Origin: Bacteroidota bacterium
GTDB lineage: Bacteria > Bacteroidota > Bacteroidia > Cytophagales > Cytophagaceae
Direction: 5' to 3'
DNA length: 64,000 nt
NCBI GenBank assembly: GCA_023392125.1
Contig: JAEVZS010000031.1
Span: 38,296-102,295 of the forward strand
Below are positions 7,888-15,784 of the stretch, piece after piece. Position 1 is the stretch's first letter. Every line of letters starts with the position of its first letter. A program made the position numbers and the translations under genes. The notes beneath the pieces are model-generated. The model was not told the origin of the DNA and ran no database searches. It saw only the letters and a program-made list of their open reading frames with translations.

Positions 7888-9405
7888 ATGTCAGTATTTA
7901 AAAAGCTGGCCGGACAGGCCGCCACCTACGGGATAAGCAGTATCCTTGGAAGAGTTATAAACTTTCTGCTTGTCCCGTTTTATACGAATCCCTCTCTCAC
8001 AGGAATCAATCTTGAAGATTTCGGCATTTACACAGAGCTCTATGCCAATATGGCATTTCTGAATATAATCTATCTTTTTGGCCTTGAAACCACCTTCTTT
8101 CGCTTTGCTACCAAAGAAAATCTTGACAGTGAAAAAGTCTACAGCTCTATAGAAAGCTCTCTTCTGATTACCAGCAGCATACTTTCCTTCCTACTGATCA
8201 GCATATCCGGGCCAATATCCGGTCTCCTGGGATATGCCGATAAACAGTCTTATATTATAATGCTTGCTGCCATACTTTTTATAGATGCCATTGTTGCCAT
8301 TCCTTTTGCCCGGTTAAGACTGGAAAATAAGGCAGCAAAGTTTGCATCACTCAAGCTTTCCAATATTCTTCTGAATGTTTTCTTTAATCTGTTTTTCCTG
8401 CTTTTCTGCAGAAAAGTATACTTCGGTGAAACAGCACAGGCCTTGCAACCCTTTGTTAAGCTGATTTATTTCCCCGGTTTTGAAGTTGGGTATATCATTC
8501 TTTCCAATCTGCTGGCCAACGCTCTGCAGATTCCGTTTCTGACCTCACAATTCAGAAAGCTGCGTTTTCAGTTTAACCTCAATTACCTCAGGCCCATCTA
8601 TAAATACTCCTACCCCCTGATGTTTATGGGACTTGCCGGCATGGTCAACGAAGTGCTGGACAGAATACTTTTACGGATAGTGCTGCCCGATAATTTTTAT
8701 TCTCACCTGAGCACGATTGAAGCTATAGGAGTATACGGGGCATGCTACAAGCTTTCAATGTTCATGTCGCTAACCATTCAGGCATTCCGCTATGCAGCCG
8801 AACCATTCTTCTTCAATCAGGCAAAGGACAAAAACGCTCCCGGACAGTTTGCTGCCATCATGAAATACTTTATTATCTTCTGTTCGCTGATTTATGTCCT
8901 TGTCAGTTGCAATCTTTCAGTTTTCGGTCAGATACTGCGTGATCCCGTTTTCCGTCAGGGGCTGAATATCGTTCCGTTTCTGCTGCTGGCCAATCTTTTT
9001 CTTGGTATTTATATCAATCTGTCGATATGGTATAAGCTTACAGACAAAACCTATGCTGGTACCGTGATTACGTTTGCAGGCGCTGTCATCACTATTATCG
9101 CCAACATGCTTCTTATTCCGGTTCTGGGATATATGGGTGCAGCCCTCACTACGCTGATTTGTTATAGCGGCATGGCAGTCATTGCTTATTTCTGGGGACA
9201 AAAACATTTTCCGGTCCCATACGATATCCGGTCAGCCCTGTTTTATCTGGCCTTATCCTCTGCTCTGATCTGGATAAGCACAACCCTGATTCCGGATCAG
9301 GGATATATCAGATATATCAGCGGTCCCGGCCTGAGTCTCCTTTACCTGCTCATTGTTGTCGCGCTGGAATATCGGAGCTTAAGCAAGAGTATTCGGCAGG
9401 GCTAA
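7888..9405 (+). CDS. Wzx-like polysaccharide flippase (MATE/MOP superfamily)
   Basis: A 505-residue integral membrane protein with about 14 predicted helices, starting MSVFKKLAGQAATYGISSILGRVINFLLVPFYT, the typical start of lipopolysaccharide/capsule flippases. It would move lipid-linked sugar units, or the related lipid II, across the inner membrane. The gene leads a run of same-strand envelope genes (dut, sugar nucleotidyltransferase, TPR lipoprotein, DUF4292, EnvC-like), an order I recognise from Cytophagales-type genomes. No glycosyltransferases are adjacent, so a role in a specific polysaccharide locus is not shown. Confidence 0.85.
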   Translation: MSVFKKLAGQAATYGISSILGRVINFLLVPFYTNPSLTGINLEDFGIYTELYANMAFLNIIYLFGLETTFFRFATKENLDSEKVYSSIESSLLITSSILSFLLISISGPISGLLGYADKQSYIIMLAAILFIDAIVAIPFARLRLENKAAKFASLKLSNILLNVFFNLFFLLFCRKVYFGETAQALQPFVKLIYFPGFEVGYIILSNLLANALQIPFLTSQFRKLRFQFNLNYLRPIYKYSYPLMFMGLAGMVNEVLDRILLRIVLPDNFYSHLSTIEAIGVYGACYKLSMFMSLTIQAFRYAAEPFFFNQAKDKNAPGQFAAIMKYFIIFCSLIYVLVSCNLSVFGQILRDPVFRQGLNIVPFLLLANLFLGIYINLSIWYKLTDKTYAGTVITFAGAVITIIANMLLIPVLGYMGAALTTLICYSGMAVIAYFWGQKHFPVPYDIRSALFYLALSSALIWISTTLIPDQGYIRYISGPGLSLLYLLIVVALEYRSLSKSIRQG

Positions 9406-9424
9406 TTATTTTTTTATACCTTTG
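9392..9424 (+). promoter_or_regulatory. Candidate Bacteroidota-type promoter for dut
   Basis: TACCTTTG at 9417-9424 fits the -7 consensus TAnnTTTG, with TTCG at 9392-9395 about 21 bases upstream as a weak -33 element. It lies at the 3' end of the flippase gene, 60 bases before dut. Supported only by motif match. Confidence 0.35.
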
Positions 9425-9483
9425 CAGATGCCTGTTCTTAAAAACTTGCAAACAGGCACAGCACCAAAGCAATTAATTTACCA

Positions 9484-9915
9484 ATGCCCAAAATAGTTAA
9501 TACCTCCAAACATCCTCTGCCCGCATACCAGACTGAAGGTTCTGCCGGCATGGATCTCCGGGCCAATCTGTCGGCTCCTGTCGAGATCAGACCGCTGGAG
9601 CGGGTTCTGATTCCCACCGGCTTATATATTGAACTGGAACCCGGCACAGAAGCACAAATAAGGCCAAGAAGCGGTCTGGCATTCAAACATGGCATTACCG
9701 TCCTGAATAGCCCCGGTACCATCGACTCCGATTACCGCGGAGAGATCAAGATACTGCTCGTCAATCTTTCAAACGAAAGCTTTTCTATTCAGGATGGAGA
9801 ACGGATTTGCCAGATGGTAATTGCGAGACATGAACAGGTGAGCTGGGAAGAAGTAGCGACACTGGAAACAAGTACCAGAGCTGCGGGCGGCTTTGGAAGC
9901 ACCGGACTTAAATAA
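9484..9915 (+). CDS. dut: dUTP diphosphatase
   Basis: A 143-residue trimeric dUTPase that hydrolyses dUTP to dUMP and pyrophosphate, keeping uracil out of DNA and supplying dTMP synthesis. All five family motifs are present in order: AGMDLRA, RPRSGLAF, GTIDSDYRGEI (with the catalytic Asp), ICQMVIA and the C-terminal GGFGSTG that closes over the nucleotide. Length and order match bacterial Dut. It sits between the flippase and the nucleotidyltransferase. Confidence 0.97.
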   Translation: MPKIVNTSKHPLPAYQTEGSAGMDLRANLSAPVEIRPLERVLIPTGLYIELEPGTEAQIRPRSGLAFKHGITVLNSPGTIDSDYRGEIKILLVNLSNESFSIQDGERICQMVIARHEQVSWEEVATLETSTRAAGGFGSTGLK

Positions 9916-10028
9916 TGTCAGGGGGCTGATTCTGATAAATTGCAAATCTGTCAGGCCGGTATTCCCAATACGATTATATATAACTAGTACAAGAGTTTCG
10001 TTAATTACACAGGTTCCACAGAGTTTTA

Positions 10029-11030
10029 ATGAAGATAATAATACCAATGGCCGGTATGGGAAAACGTATGCGGCCACATACCTTAACCGTTCCCAAACCT
10101 CTTATACCCATAGCAGGTAAACCAATTGTCCACCGTCTGGTAGAAGATATCGTCAAAGTATGCGGACAGACGGTAGAAGAAATTGCCTATGTAGTCGGTC
10201 ATTTTGGTGAGGAAGTTGAAAACCGGCTGATCGAAATCGCTGAAAGCGTCGGGGCAAGAGGTTCTATACATTACCAGGAAGAGCCTCTCGGCACGGCACA
10301 TGCTGTATATTGTGCCGAAGAGATTTTAAGCGGTAATGTCGTAGTCGCCTTTGCTGATACACTTTTCAAAGCTGATTTCACCCTTGATCCTAAACAGGAA
10401 GGAATCATATGGGTTCAGAAAGTTCCCGATCCGCGCCAATACGGAGTCATCAAGCTGAATAGCGAAGGATACATTACTGACTTTGTCGAAAAGCCTCAGC
10501 AATTTGTCTCAGATCTTGCCATTATAGGTATTTATTATTTCAGGGATGGTCTGGCGCTCAAGCGGGAGATCCAGTACCTCATTGACAATAATATTCAGGT
10601 AAAAGGTGAGTTTCAGCTGACTGACGCACTTGAAAATCTCAGGAAAAAAGGAACTCAGTTTGTTCCTGGCCAGGTTAGTGAGTGGCTCGATTGCGGCAAT
10701 AAAAACGAAACCGTAAAAACTAATAGCCGCTATCTGGATTATCTGAAAGACACCGCTCTTGTATCGGAGAAAGCAATCATTGAAAACTCTGTGATAATAC
10801 CACCCGTGTTTGTCGGAGACAATGTAAAGATCACAGACAGCGTTATAGGACCACACGTCTCTGTCGGTTCTGGCACACAGATCAAAGAAGCGGTCATAAA
10901 AGAATCTATTATTCAGGAGAATGCTTATATTGCAAACATTGTTTTTTCCAATAGCATGATAGGAAGCCACACGCACATAGAAAAAACAGTACCTAACCTG
11001 AGTGTTGGTGATTATAATGTTATAAACTAA
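10029..11030 (+). CDS. Sugar-phosphate nucleotidyltransferase with left-handed beta-helix
   Basis: A 333-residue NDP-sugar synthase. The N-terminal Rossmann-like domain begins MKIIIPMAGMGKRMRPHT and continues VPKPLIPIAGKP, the nucleotide-binding signature of the RmlA/GalU/GlmU family. GTAHAV and AFADTLF correspond to the base- and metal-binding regions. The last ~80 residues carry hexapeptide-type repeats (SVIIPPVFVG, SVIGPHVSVG, SMIGSHTHI) forming a left-handed beta-helix, as in GlmU or RmlA-long types. The acetyltransferase residues of GlmU are not evident, so a nucleotidyltransferase-only role is likelier. Its stop overlaps the next start (TAATG). Confidence 0.85.
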   Translation: MKIIIPMAGMGKRMRPHTLTVPKPLIPIAGKPIVHRLVEDIVKVCGQTVEEIAYVVGHFGEEVENRLIEIAESVGARGSIHYQEEPLGTAHAVYCAEEILSGNVVVAFADTLFKADFTLDPKQEGIIWVQKVPDPRQYGVIKLNSEGYITDFVEKPQQFVSDLAIIGIYYFRDGLALKREIQYLIDNNIQVKGEFQLTDALENLRKKGTQFVPGQVSEWLDCGNKNETVKTNSRYLDYLKDTALVSEKAIIENSVIIPPVFVGDNVKITDSVIGPHVSVGSGTQIKEAVIKESIIQENAYIANIVFSNSMIGSHTHIEKTVPNLSVGDYNVIN

Positions 11031-12742
11031 TGATCCGTAGCTCCATATATATTGCCGCTCTCAGCATTTTTTTAGGGTCCTGTTCTCCGCACATGCCGGC
11101 TTTTGAGTCCAAAGCCGATAAAAAAGAGCGTTCAAAGCTTTCCGAGCATTATTTTACCGAAGGAATGAAATTCTTCATTCTTAATGACCCTGCGCAGGCA
11201 GAAAACTGGTTTAAAAAGGCACTGGAGCTGACGCCGGACAACGCGGCCTTAAACTTTATGCTGGGCAAGATATATCTGGGCAAAAGAGATCTTAATCAGG
11301 CCCTTCTCTATACAGACAAAGCGTTGAAAGAGGATGACAGGAATGAGCATTATTATGAGCAGCTGATCCGTATTTATAAAGAGCAGGCAAATCTTGCCGA
11401 AGTAGCCCGGGTATACCGTAAAATGATTTCCGTTTTCCCCGGAAAAATTGAGAATTATCAGAATCTTGCAGCTATTCTTCTGTATCAGCGGAAAAATGAA
11501 GAGGCCCTCAGCATCTATGAGGAAATCGGTAAAAAATTTGGCAGCTCCCCTGAGCTCAGCAAACAAAAAAAGGAACTGTACCTTAGACTTAACAAAGAAG
11601 ATGCTGCTGTTAATGAAGCCCGGAATCTGGCCCGCCTATATCCTGATGATGTGTCGATACAGCTGTCATATATCGAGCTCCTGATAGATCTCAACAGAAA
11701 AGAAGAAGCCCGGAGAGAGCTGATACAGCTCCGGGAAAAAGAGCCTGATAACCCTTATGCCACCTTTATAATGGCCAATCTGCACAGGGAAAAAGGAGAG
11801 GAAAAAGAATATTTTGAGCTGCTGTCTCTGGTTTTCCGCAACCCTGAGATGGGACTTGATACCAAGGTAAATCTGCTGAACGATCTGAGAACAAGATCCG
11901 GCGGCAGTAAGGAAATGAAGAAACAGATCGGCCGTCTGGCTGCGGATCTTCAGGAGGCACATCCCGATGATCCTAACCCGTATATGATTGCCGGAGATCT
12001 GATGCTTGAGAATAATGAGAAAAAAGAAGCCTGGCAACAATATCTCAAAGCCAAAAACATTGATAAAACCAATTATCGTCTCTGGTACCAGCTTATCGTT
12101 CTTGACTCAGAGCTTGGTAAAACCGACAGCATGATCGTTCATTCCGAGCAGGCACTGGAAGCTTATCCTAATCAGGCTGCTTTGTGGTATCTGAACGGGA
12201 CAGCTTATCTCTTGTCCGGGAAACCGGAAGATGCCATACCGCCACTGGAGCAGGGTAAGCGCCTTGCCGGAAGCAACCCGCAGCTACAGCTGCAATTTAA
12301 CATCATGCTGGGCGATTCATATAATGAACTTAAGGACTATGACAAGTCCGATTCATTTTATGAAGAAGCGCTGGAAATCGATGCCAGTAATCCACATGTG
12401 CTAAACAACTACAGCTATTTCCTGTCATTAAGAAATACGAAAATGGACAGAGCGCTGGAGATGGCAGAGAAGCTCATGACAATAGCTCCGGAAAACGCTG
12501 CATACATTGATACCTATGCATGGGTATTATACAAGCTGGAGAGGTATGAGGAGGCCAGAAACCTCCTTGAAAAAGCGATTTTAAACACAAATGATGGAAC
12601 AATTGTTGAACATTATGGAGATGTTCTCTACAAGCTCGGCGAGAAAGACAAAGCAGTAAGTGAATGGATAAAAGCCAGCAAGCTTGGACAAACCTCCGAA
12701 TTGATTCAACAGAAAATATCAGACAGAAAGCTTTATGAATAG
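11030..12742 (+). CDS. TPR-repeat lipoprotein
   Basis: A 570-residue protein with a lipoprotein signal (hydrophobic stretch ending FLGSC at about residue 18) followed by tetratricopeptide repeats over nearly the whole chain. Recognisable repeats begin near AENWFKKALELTPDNAALNF and near the C-terminus DSFYEEALEIDASNPHVLNN. Such proteins are scaffolds on the periplasmic side of an envelope membrane. Translational coupling on both sides (1-base overlap upstream, 8-base overlap downstream) puts it in one unit with the nucleotidyltransferase and the DUF4292 gene. Confidence 0.85.
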   Translation: MIRSSIYIAALSIFLGSCSPHMPAFESKADKKERSKLSEHYFTEGMKFFILNDPAQAENWFKKALELTPDNAALNFMLGKIYLGKRDLNQALLYTDKALKEDDRNEHYYEQLIRIYKEQANLAEVARVYRKMISVFPGKIENYQNLAAILLYQRKNEEALSIYEEIGKKFGSSPELSKQKKELYLRLNKEDAAVNEARNLARLYPDDVSIQLSYIELLIDLNRKEEARRELIQLREKEPDNPYATFIMANLHREKGEEKEYFELLSLVFRNPEMGLDTKVNLLNDLRTRSGGSKEMKKQIGRLAADLQEAHPDDPNPYMIAGDLMLENNEKKEAWQQYLKAKNIDKTNYRLWYQLIVLDSELGKTDSMIVHSEQALEAYPNQAALWYLNGTAYLLSGKPEDAIPPLEQGKRLAGSNPQLQLQFNIMLGDSYNELKDYDKSDSFYEEALEIDASNPHVLNNYSYFLSLRNTKMDRALEMAEKLMTIAPENAAYIDTYAWVLYKLERYEEARNLLEKAILNTNDGTIVEHYGDVLYKLGEKDKAVSEWIKASKLGQTSELIQQKISDRKLYE

Positions 12743-13505
12743 AATCTTTATTTTTTTGGCAGCTGTTTTCATTTTTTCATTGTCTGCCTGCAAATCAAAG
12801 CGCAATATTGCACATTCTGCAAACACAGAAGCGGAAACCAGACATAAGGTGGCCGTTGAGGAAATAGATTTCAATTATTTCAACTCGAAGGCAAAAGTTG
12901 ACTATAACGATGGCTCGTCAACTATCAGCTTCAATGTCAACATTCGCATGAAGAAAGATAGTGTTGTCTGGCTTTCTGTCCTTGCTCCGCTTGGCATAGA
13001 AGCTGCCAGAGCGCTTATTACCCCTGACTCTGTACAGGTACTGGACCGGCTCAATAACCGATACGAGGCTTACAGCATAGAGTGGCTAAAGCAAAACTTC
13101 AGCGCTGACCTATCTTTCGGCAATATTCAGAATATGCTGCTGGGCAATCTGGTAGTACCTCCATACAAAGAAACCAAGCTCAACGATGTAGAAGGCTCTG
13201 ACTGCATTACACTCCAGCAGATTTCGCCCAGCCTGACTATATCCAATTCAATCAGCCGGGAAAAGAAGAAAGTTACCTCTTTATCAATCAATGAATATTC
13301 GGGCAACTCATTATCTGTTGACTATAGCGAATTCGGGGCATTAGGCAATTATGTTTTCCCGTATTTCAACTCTATCAATGCAATTATCAACGAATCCGGG
13401 AAATCCAAATCCGTAAGTGTCCGAATCAAGCATAATAAGCCTGAGCTTACTGATGAGCCTCTTAACTTTAGTTTTAATGTACCTTCAAAATTTAAAAAAG
13501 GGTAA
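12735..13505 (+). CDS. DUF4292 lipoprotein
   Basis: A 256-residue protein with a lipoprotein signal ending SLSAC at about residue 19. It matches the Bacteroidota DUF4292 family: an N-terminal FNYFNSKAKVDYNDG segment, VWLSVLAPLGIEAARALITPDSV, and a C-terminal PLNFSFNVPSKFKK. The fold is thought to resemble LolA/LolB-like outer-membrane lipoprotein carriers, which is an inference from the beta-rich pattern. It overlaps both neighbours, implying coupled translation with the TPR and EnvC-like genes. Confidence 0.88.
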   Translation: MNRIFIFLAAVFIFSLSACKSKRNIAHSANTEAETRHKVAVEEIDFNYFNSKAKVDYNDGSSTISFNVNIRMKKDSVVWLSVLAPLGIEAARALITPDSVQVLDRLNNRYEAYSIEWLKQNFSADLSFGNIQNMLLGNLVVPPYKETKLNDVEGSDCITLQQISPSLTISNSISREKKKVTSLSINEYSGNSLSVDYSEFGALGNYVFPYFNSINAIINESGKSKSVSVRIKHNKPELTDEPLNFSFNVPSKFKKG

Positions 13506-14730
13506 GATTTGTCTCCTGCTCTTATTTTTTCTTTTGTCCGGTTTTTCCTCTCTGGCTCAGAAAACCAAAGCCCAGCTGGAAAGAGAAAAACAGGAAAATT
13601 TGCGTAAAATCAGGGAAGCAGCCAATATACTAAAGGAAACCCAGGCACAGAAAACCACCAGTCTGGCCCAGCTTTCTGTGCTTCAAAAAGAAATAACTGC
13701 CCGGAATGAGCTTATCATTGCCATATCGCAGGAGGTTGAGCTTCTGAACCGGGAAATTGTCGAAAAGGGGGATATTATCATTGCTCTTGAAGATGATGTC
13801 GAAAAGCTGAAGAATGATTATTCCAGAATGATCTATGATGCTGCCAAAACTCAGAGTCATTATGATAAACTGACATTCATTTTTTCTGCGCAAACCTTCA
13901 ATCAGCTGGCTATGCGCCTCAAATACCTGAGACAGTTTTCCGATGCCCGTAAATATCAGGTAGACCAAATTGAGAAGGTCAAAATGACTATTGCCGGGGA
14001 AAAGCAGAAGCTGGCTGCCATTGTTGTCGAAAAAAATGAGCTGTTAAAAGCGAAAAGGATCGAACAGGAAAACCTGAATCAGCTGAAGACCAAACAGGAT
14101 GACCTTGTAGCCGTCCTGACCAGCAAAGAGCAGCAGCTAAAGAAAGAAGTAACCGAACGCGAGAAGGACAATAAAAGACTCGAAAAGCTGGTAGAGGACA
14201 TAGTAAAGAAAGAAATTGCCCGTGCCCGCAAAGAAGCGGAAGCCCGTGCCAGGGAAAAAAGTGCGGCCGGAAAAGCCCCGACCGGTACCTCGGCAACTCC
14301 TGATGCCAGCAAGCTTGCCGGCAAGTTTGAGATGAATCTCCGGAAATTACCCTGGCCGGTAGCACGAGGAGAGATTGTCGGACACTTCGGCATTCAGCCG
14401 CATCCCGTTCTCAAAGGTGTCACCATCGAAAACCTTGGAGTGGACATTCTTACCATGAAAGAAGAAATCGTTCGCTCGGTATTTCAGGGAGAGGTCCTGA
14501 CCATTGCTTCGGTTCCCGGCATGAATAATGTTGTAATGATCAGGCATGAGAACTATATTACAGTTTATGCCCGGTTAAAATCAGTCAGTGTAAAGCGCGG
14601 ACAGTCTATTCAGGCCAAAGATCCTATCGGCATTGTCTACACAGACAAAGATGGTCAGTCTCAGCTCCAGTTTCAGATCTGGAAAGACGACAAAAAGCTG
14701 GACCCGGAACAATGGCTGATTAAAAAATGA
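13477..14730 (+). CDS. EnvC-like murein hydrolase activator with degenerate M23 domain
   Basis: A 417-residue periplasmic protein. It has a signal peptide (ICLLLLFFLLSGFSSLAQ), a long coiled coil (about residues 30-270, Lys/Glu-rich heptads) and a C-terminal LytM/M23 fold starting at LPWPVARGEIVGHFG. The M23 zinc ligands are missing: the usual HxGxD is ENLGVDI, the HL of YAHL is YARL, and the final LHFE/I is LQFQIW. As with E. coli EnvC, it should therefore activate amidases rather than cut peptidoglycan. I chose the ATG at 13477 because it gives a proper signal peptide; a further-upstream ATG at 13417 gives a non-signal leader. It overlaps the DUF4292 gene by 29 bases. Confidence 0.87.
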   Translation: MYLQNLKKGKICLLLLFFLLSGFSSLAQKTKAQLEREKQENLRKIREAANILKETQAQKTTSLAQLSVLQKEITARNELIIAISQEVELLNREIVEKGDIIIALEDDVEKLKNDYSRMIYDAAKTQSHYDKLTFIFSAQTFNQLAMRLKYLRQFSDARKYQVDQIEKVKMTIAGEKQKLAAIVVEKNELLKAKRIEQENLNQLKTKQDDLVAVLTSKEQQLKKEVTEREKDNKRLEKLVEDIVKKEIARARKEAEARAREKSAAGKAPTGTSATPDASKLAGKFEMNLRKLPWPVARGEIVGHFGIQPHPVLKGVTIENLGVDILTMKEEIVRSVFQGEVLTIASVPGMNNVVMIRHENYITVYARLKSVSVKRGQSIQAKDPIGIVYTDKDGQSQLQFQIWKDDKKLDPEQWLIKK

Positions 14731-14791
14731 TTACCAGGGAATCAAACTGAGCTATTATCTGTATAAATTTAACAAACTACCAACTGTGACA

Positions 14792-15496
14792 ATGAATACC
14801 ACGAAGACAGAAACAAAAGAAAATCCATTATATAACCTTGTTTGCAATATTGTAATACCTGCCGTTATCTTATCCAAGTTTTGCAGTGAGGATTATCTCG
14901 GCCCTTTTTATGGCTTACTGGTAGCACTGCTATTTCCCGTTTCATACGGGCTTTTTGAGCTTCTTGTCCGTGGCCGGAAGAACTTTATTTCACTTCTGGG
15001 TTTCTTTAGTACCTTATTAACAGGTGTGATCGGACTGATGGAGTTTCCTGCAGAGTGGATTGCAGTAAAAGAAGCGTTTATTCCATTTGTTATCGGAGTA
15101 GTCGTACTGATATCTACCTGGTCCCCTTTTCCGCTGGTAAGAAAATTATTGTATAATAAAGAGGTATTTCAGGTTGAGCGGATCGATTCCATTCTTGACT
15201 CTCTAAACCGGAAGCCGGCATTTGAAAGATTAATGACCAATTCTTCCATATTTCTGTCACTTTCTTTCTTTGTCTCTGCTGTGCTGAATTATGTACTGGC
15301 CAAGATAATTGTCAAAAGCCAGCCTGGGACTACTGCTTTCACAGAAGAACTAGGCCAGATGACCTGGATGAGCTACCCGGTTATTGTCCTGCCTTCGATG
15401 ATTATTATGCTGGCTATACTCTGGCATCTGATTACCTCACTTCAGAAGCTGACCAATCTGGAGCGTAAAGAGATATTTGCCATTCAAGGTGAATAG
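14792..15496 (+). CDS. VC0807-like integral membrane protein
   Basis: About 234 residues with six or more hydrophobic segments (NIVIPAVILSKF, YGLLVALLFPVSYGLFELL, LLGFFSTLLTGVIGLMEF and later ones). The pattern resembles the VC0807/intracellular-septation-protein-A-like family of unknown function. An ATG at 14792 is taken as the start; a GTG two codons upstream is possible. It appears to be the last gene of the forward run. Confidence 0.6.
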   Translation: MNTTKTETKENPLYNLVCNIVIPAVILSKFCSEDYLGPFYGLLVALLFPVSYGLFELLVRGRKNFISLLGFFSTLLTGVIGLMEFPAEWIAVKEAFIPFVIGVVVLISTWSPFPLVRKLLYNKEVFQVERIDSILDSLNRKPAFERLMTNSSIFLSLSFFVSAVLNYVLAKIIVKSQPGTTAFTEELGQMTWMSYPVIVLPSMIIMLAILWHLITSLQKLTNLERKEIFAIQGE

Positions 15497-15720
15497 TTTA
15501 AGTATTAGGCAGATTTATAGTTTGTTTTGATTATTAAAAGGAAGAAGTTTATAGCTTAAGGCTCAAAGATCGCGGCGTGCCTGTCGGCGGCGGTCAGTGC
15601 AGCTTATTCCCGTTTTTATGTCTTTGACATGAGGAATACCAACATATTCTTCTACAAACCAACTCCCTGACATTCTAAAACTCCTAATCCTATAGCTCTC
15701 CTGTTAACGGAGTAAAATGA

Positions 15721-15766
15721 AAATCCTTTGATCAGTTTCCTGAAGGGGCTCTGTATCAAAGGATTT
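15721..15766 (-). terminator. Hairpin downstream of the antiporter gene
   Basis: AAATCCTTTGAT and ATCAAAGGATTT form a perfect 12-pair stem around a 22-base loop, 19 bases past the antiporter stop. On the minus strand the stem is followed by TTTTCATTTTA, a weak T tract. It probably ends the antiporter transcript. Confidence 0.6.
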
Positions 15767-15784
15767 CTGCATGAAAGTCTCCGG

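Noticed and set aside
9392..9424. Further TAnnTTTG-like boxes elsewhere in intergenic gaps.
   Set aside because: Scanning by eye found only partial matches with wrong spacing, so only the one before dut is listed.
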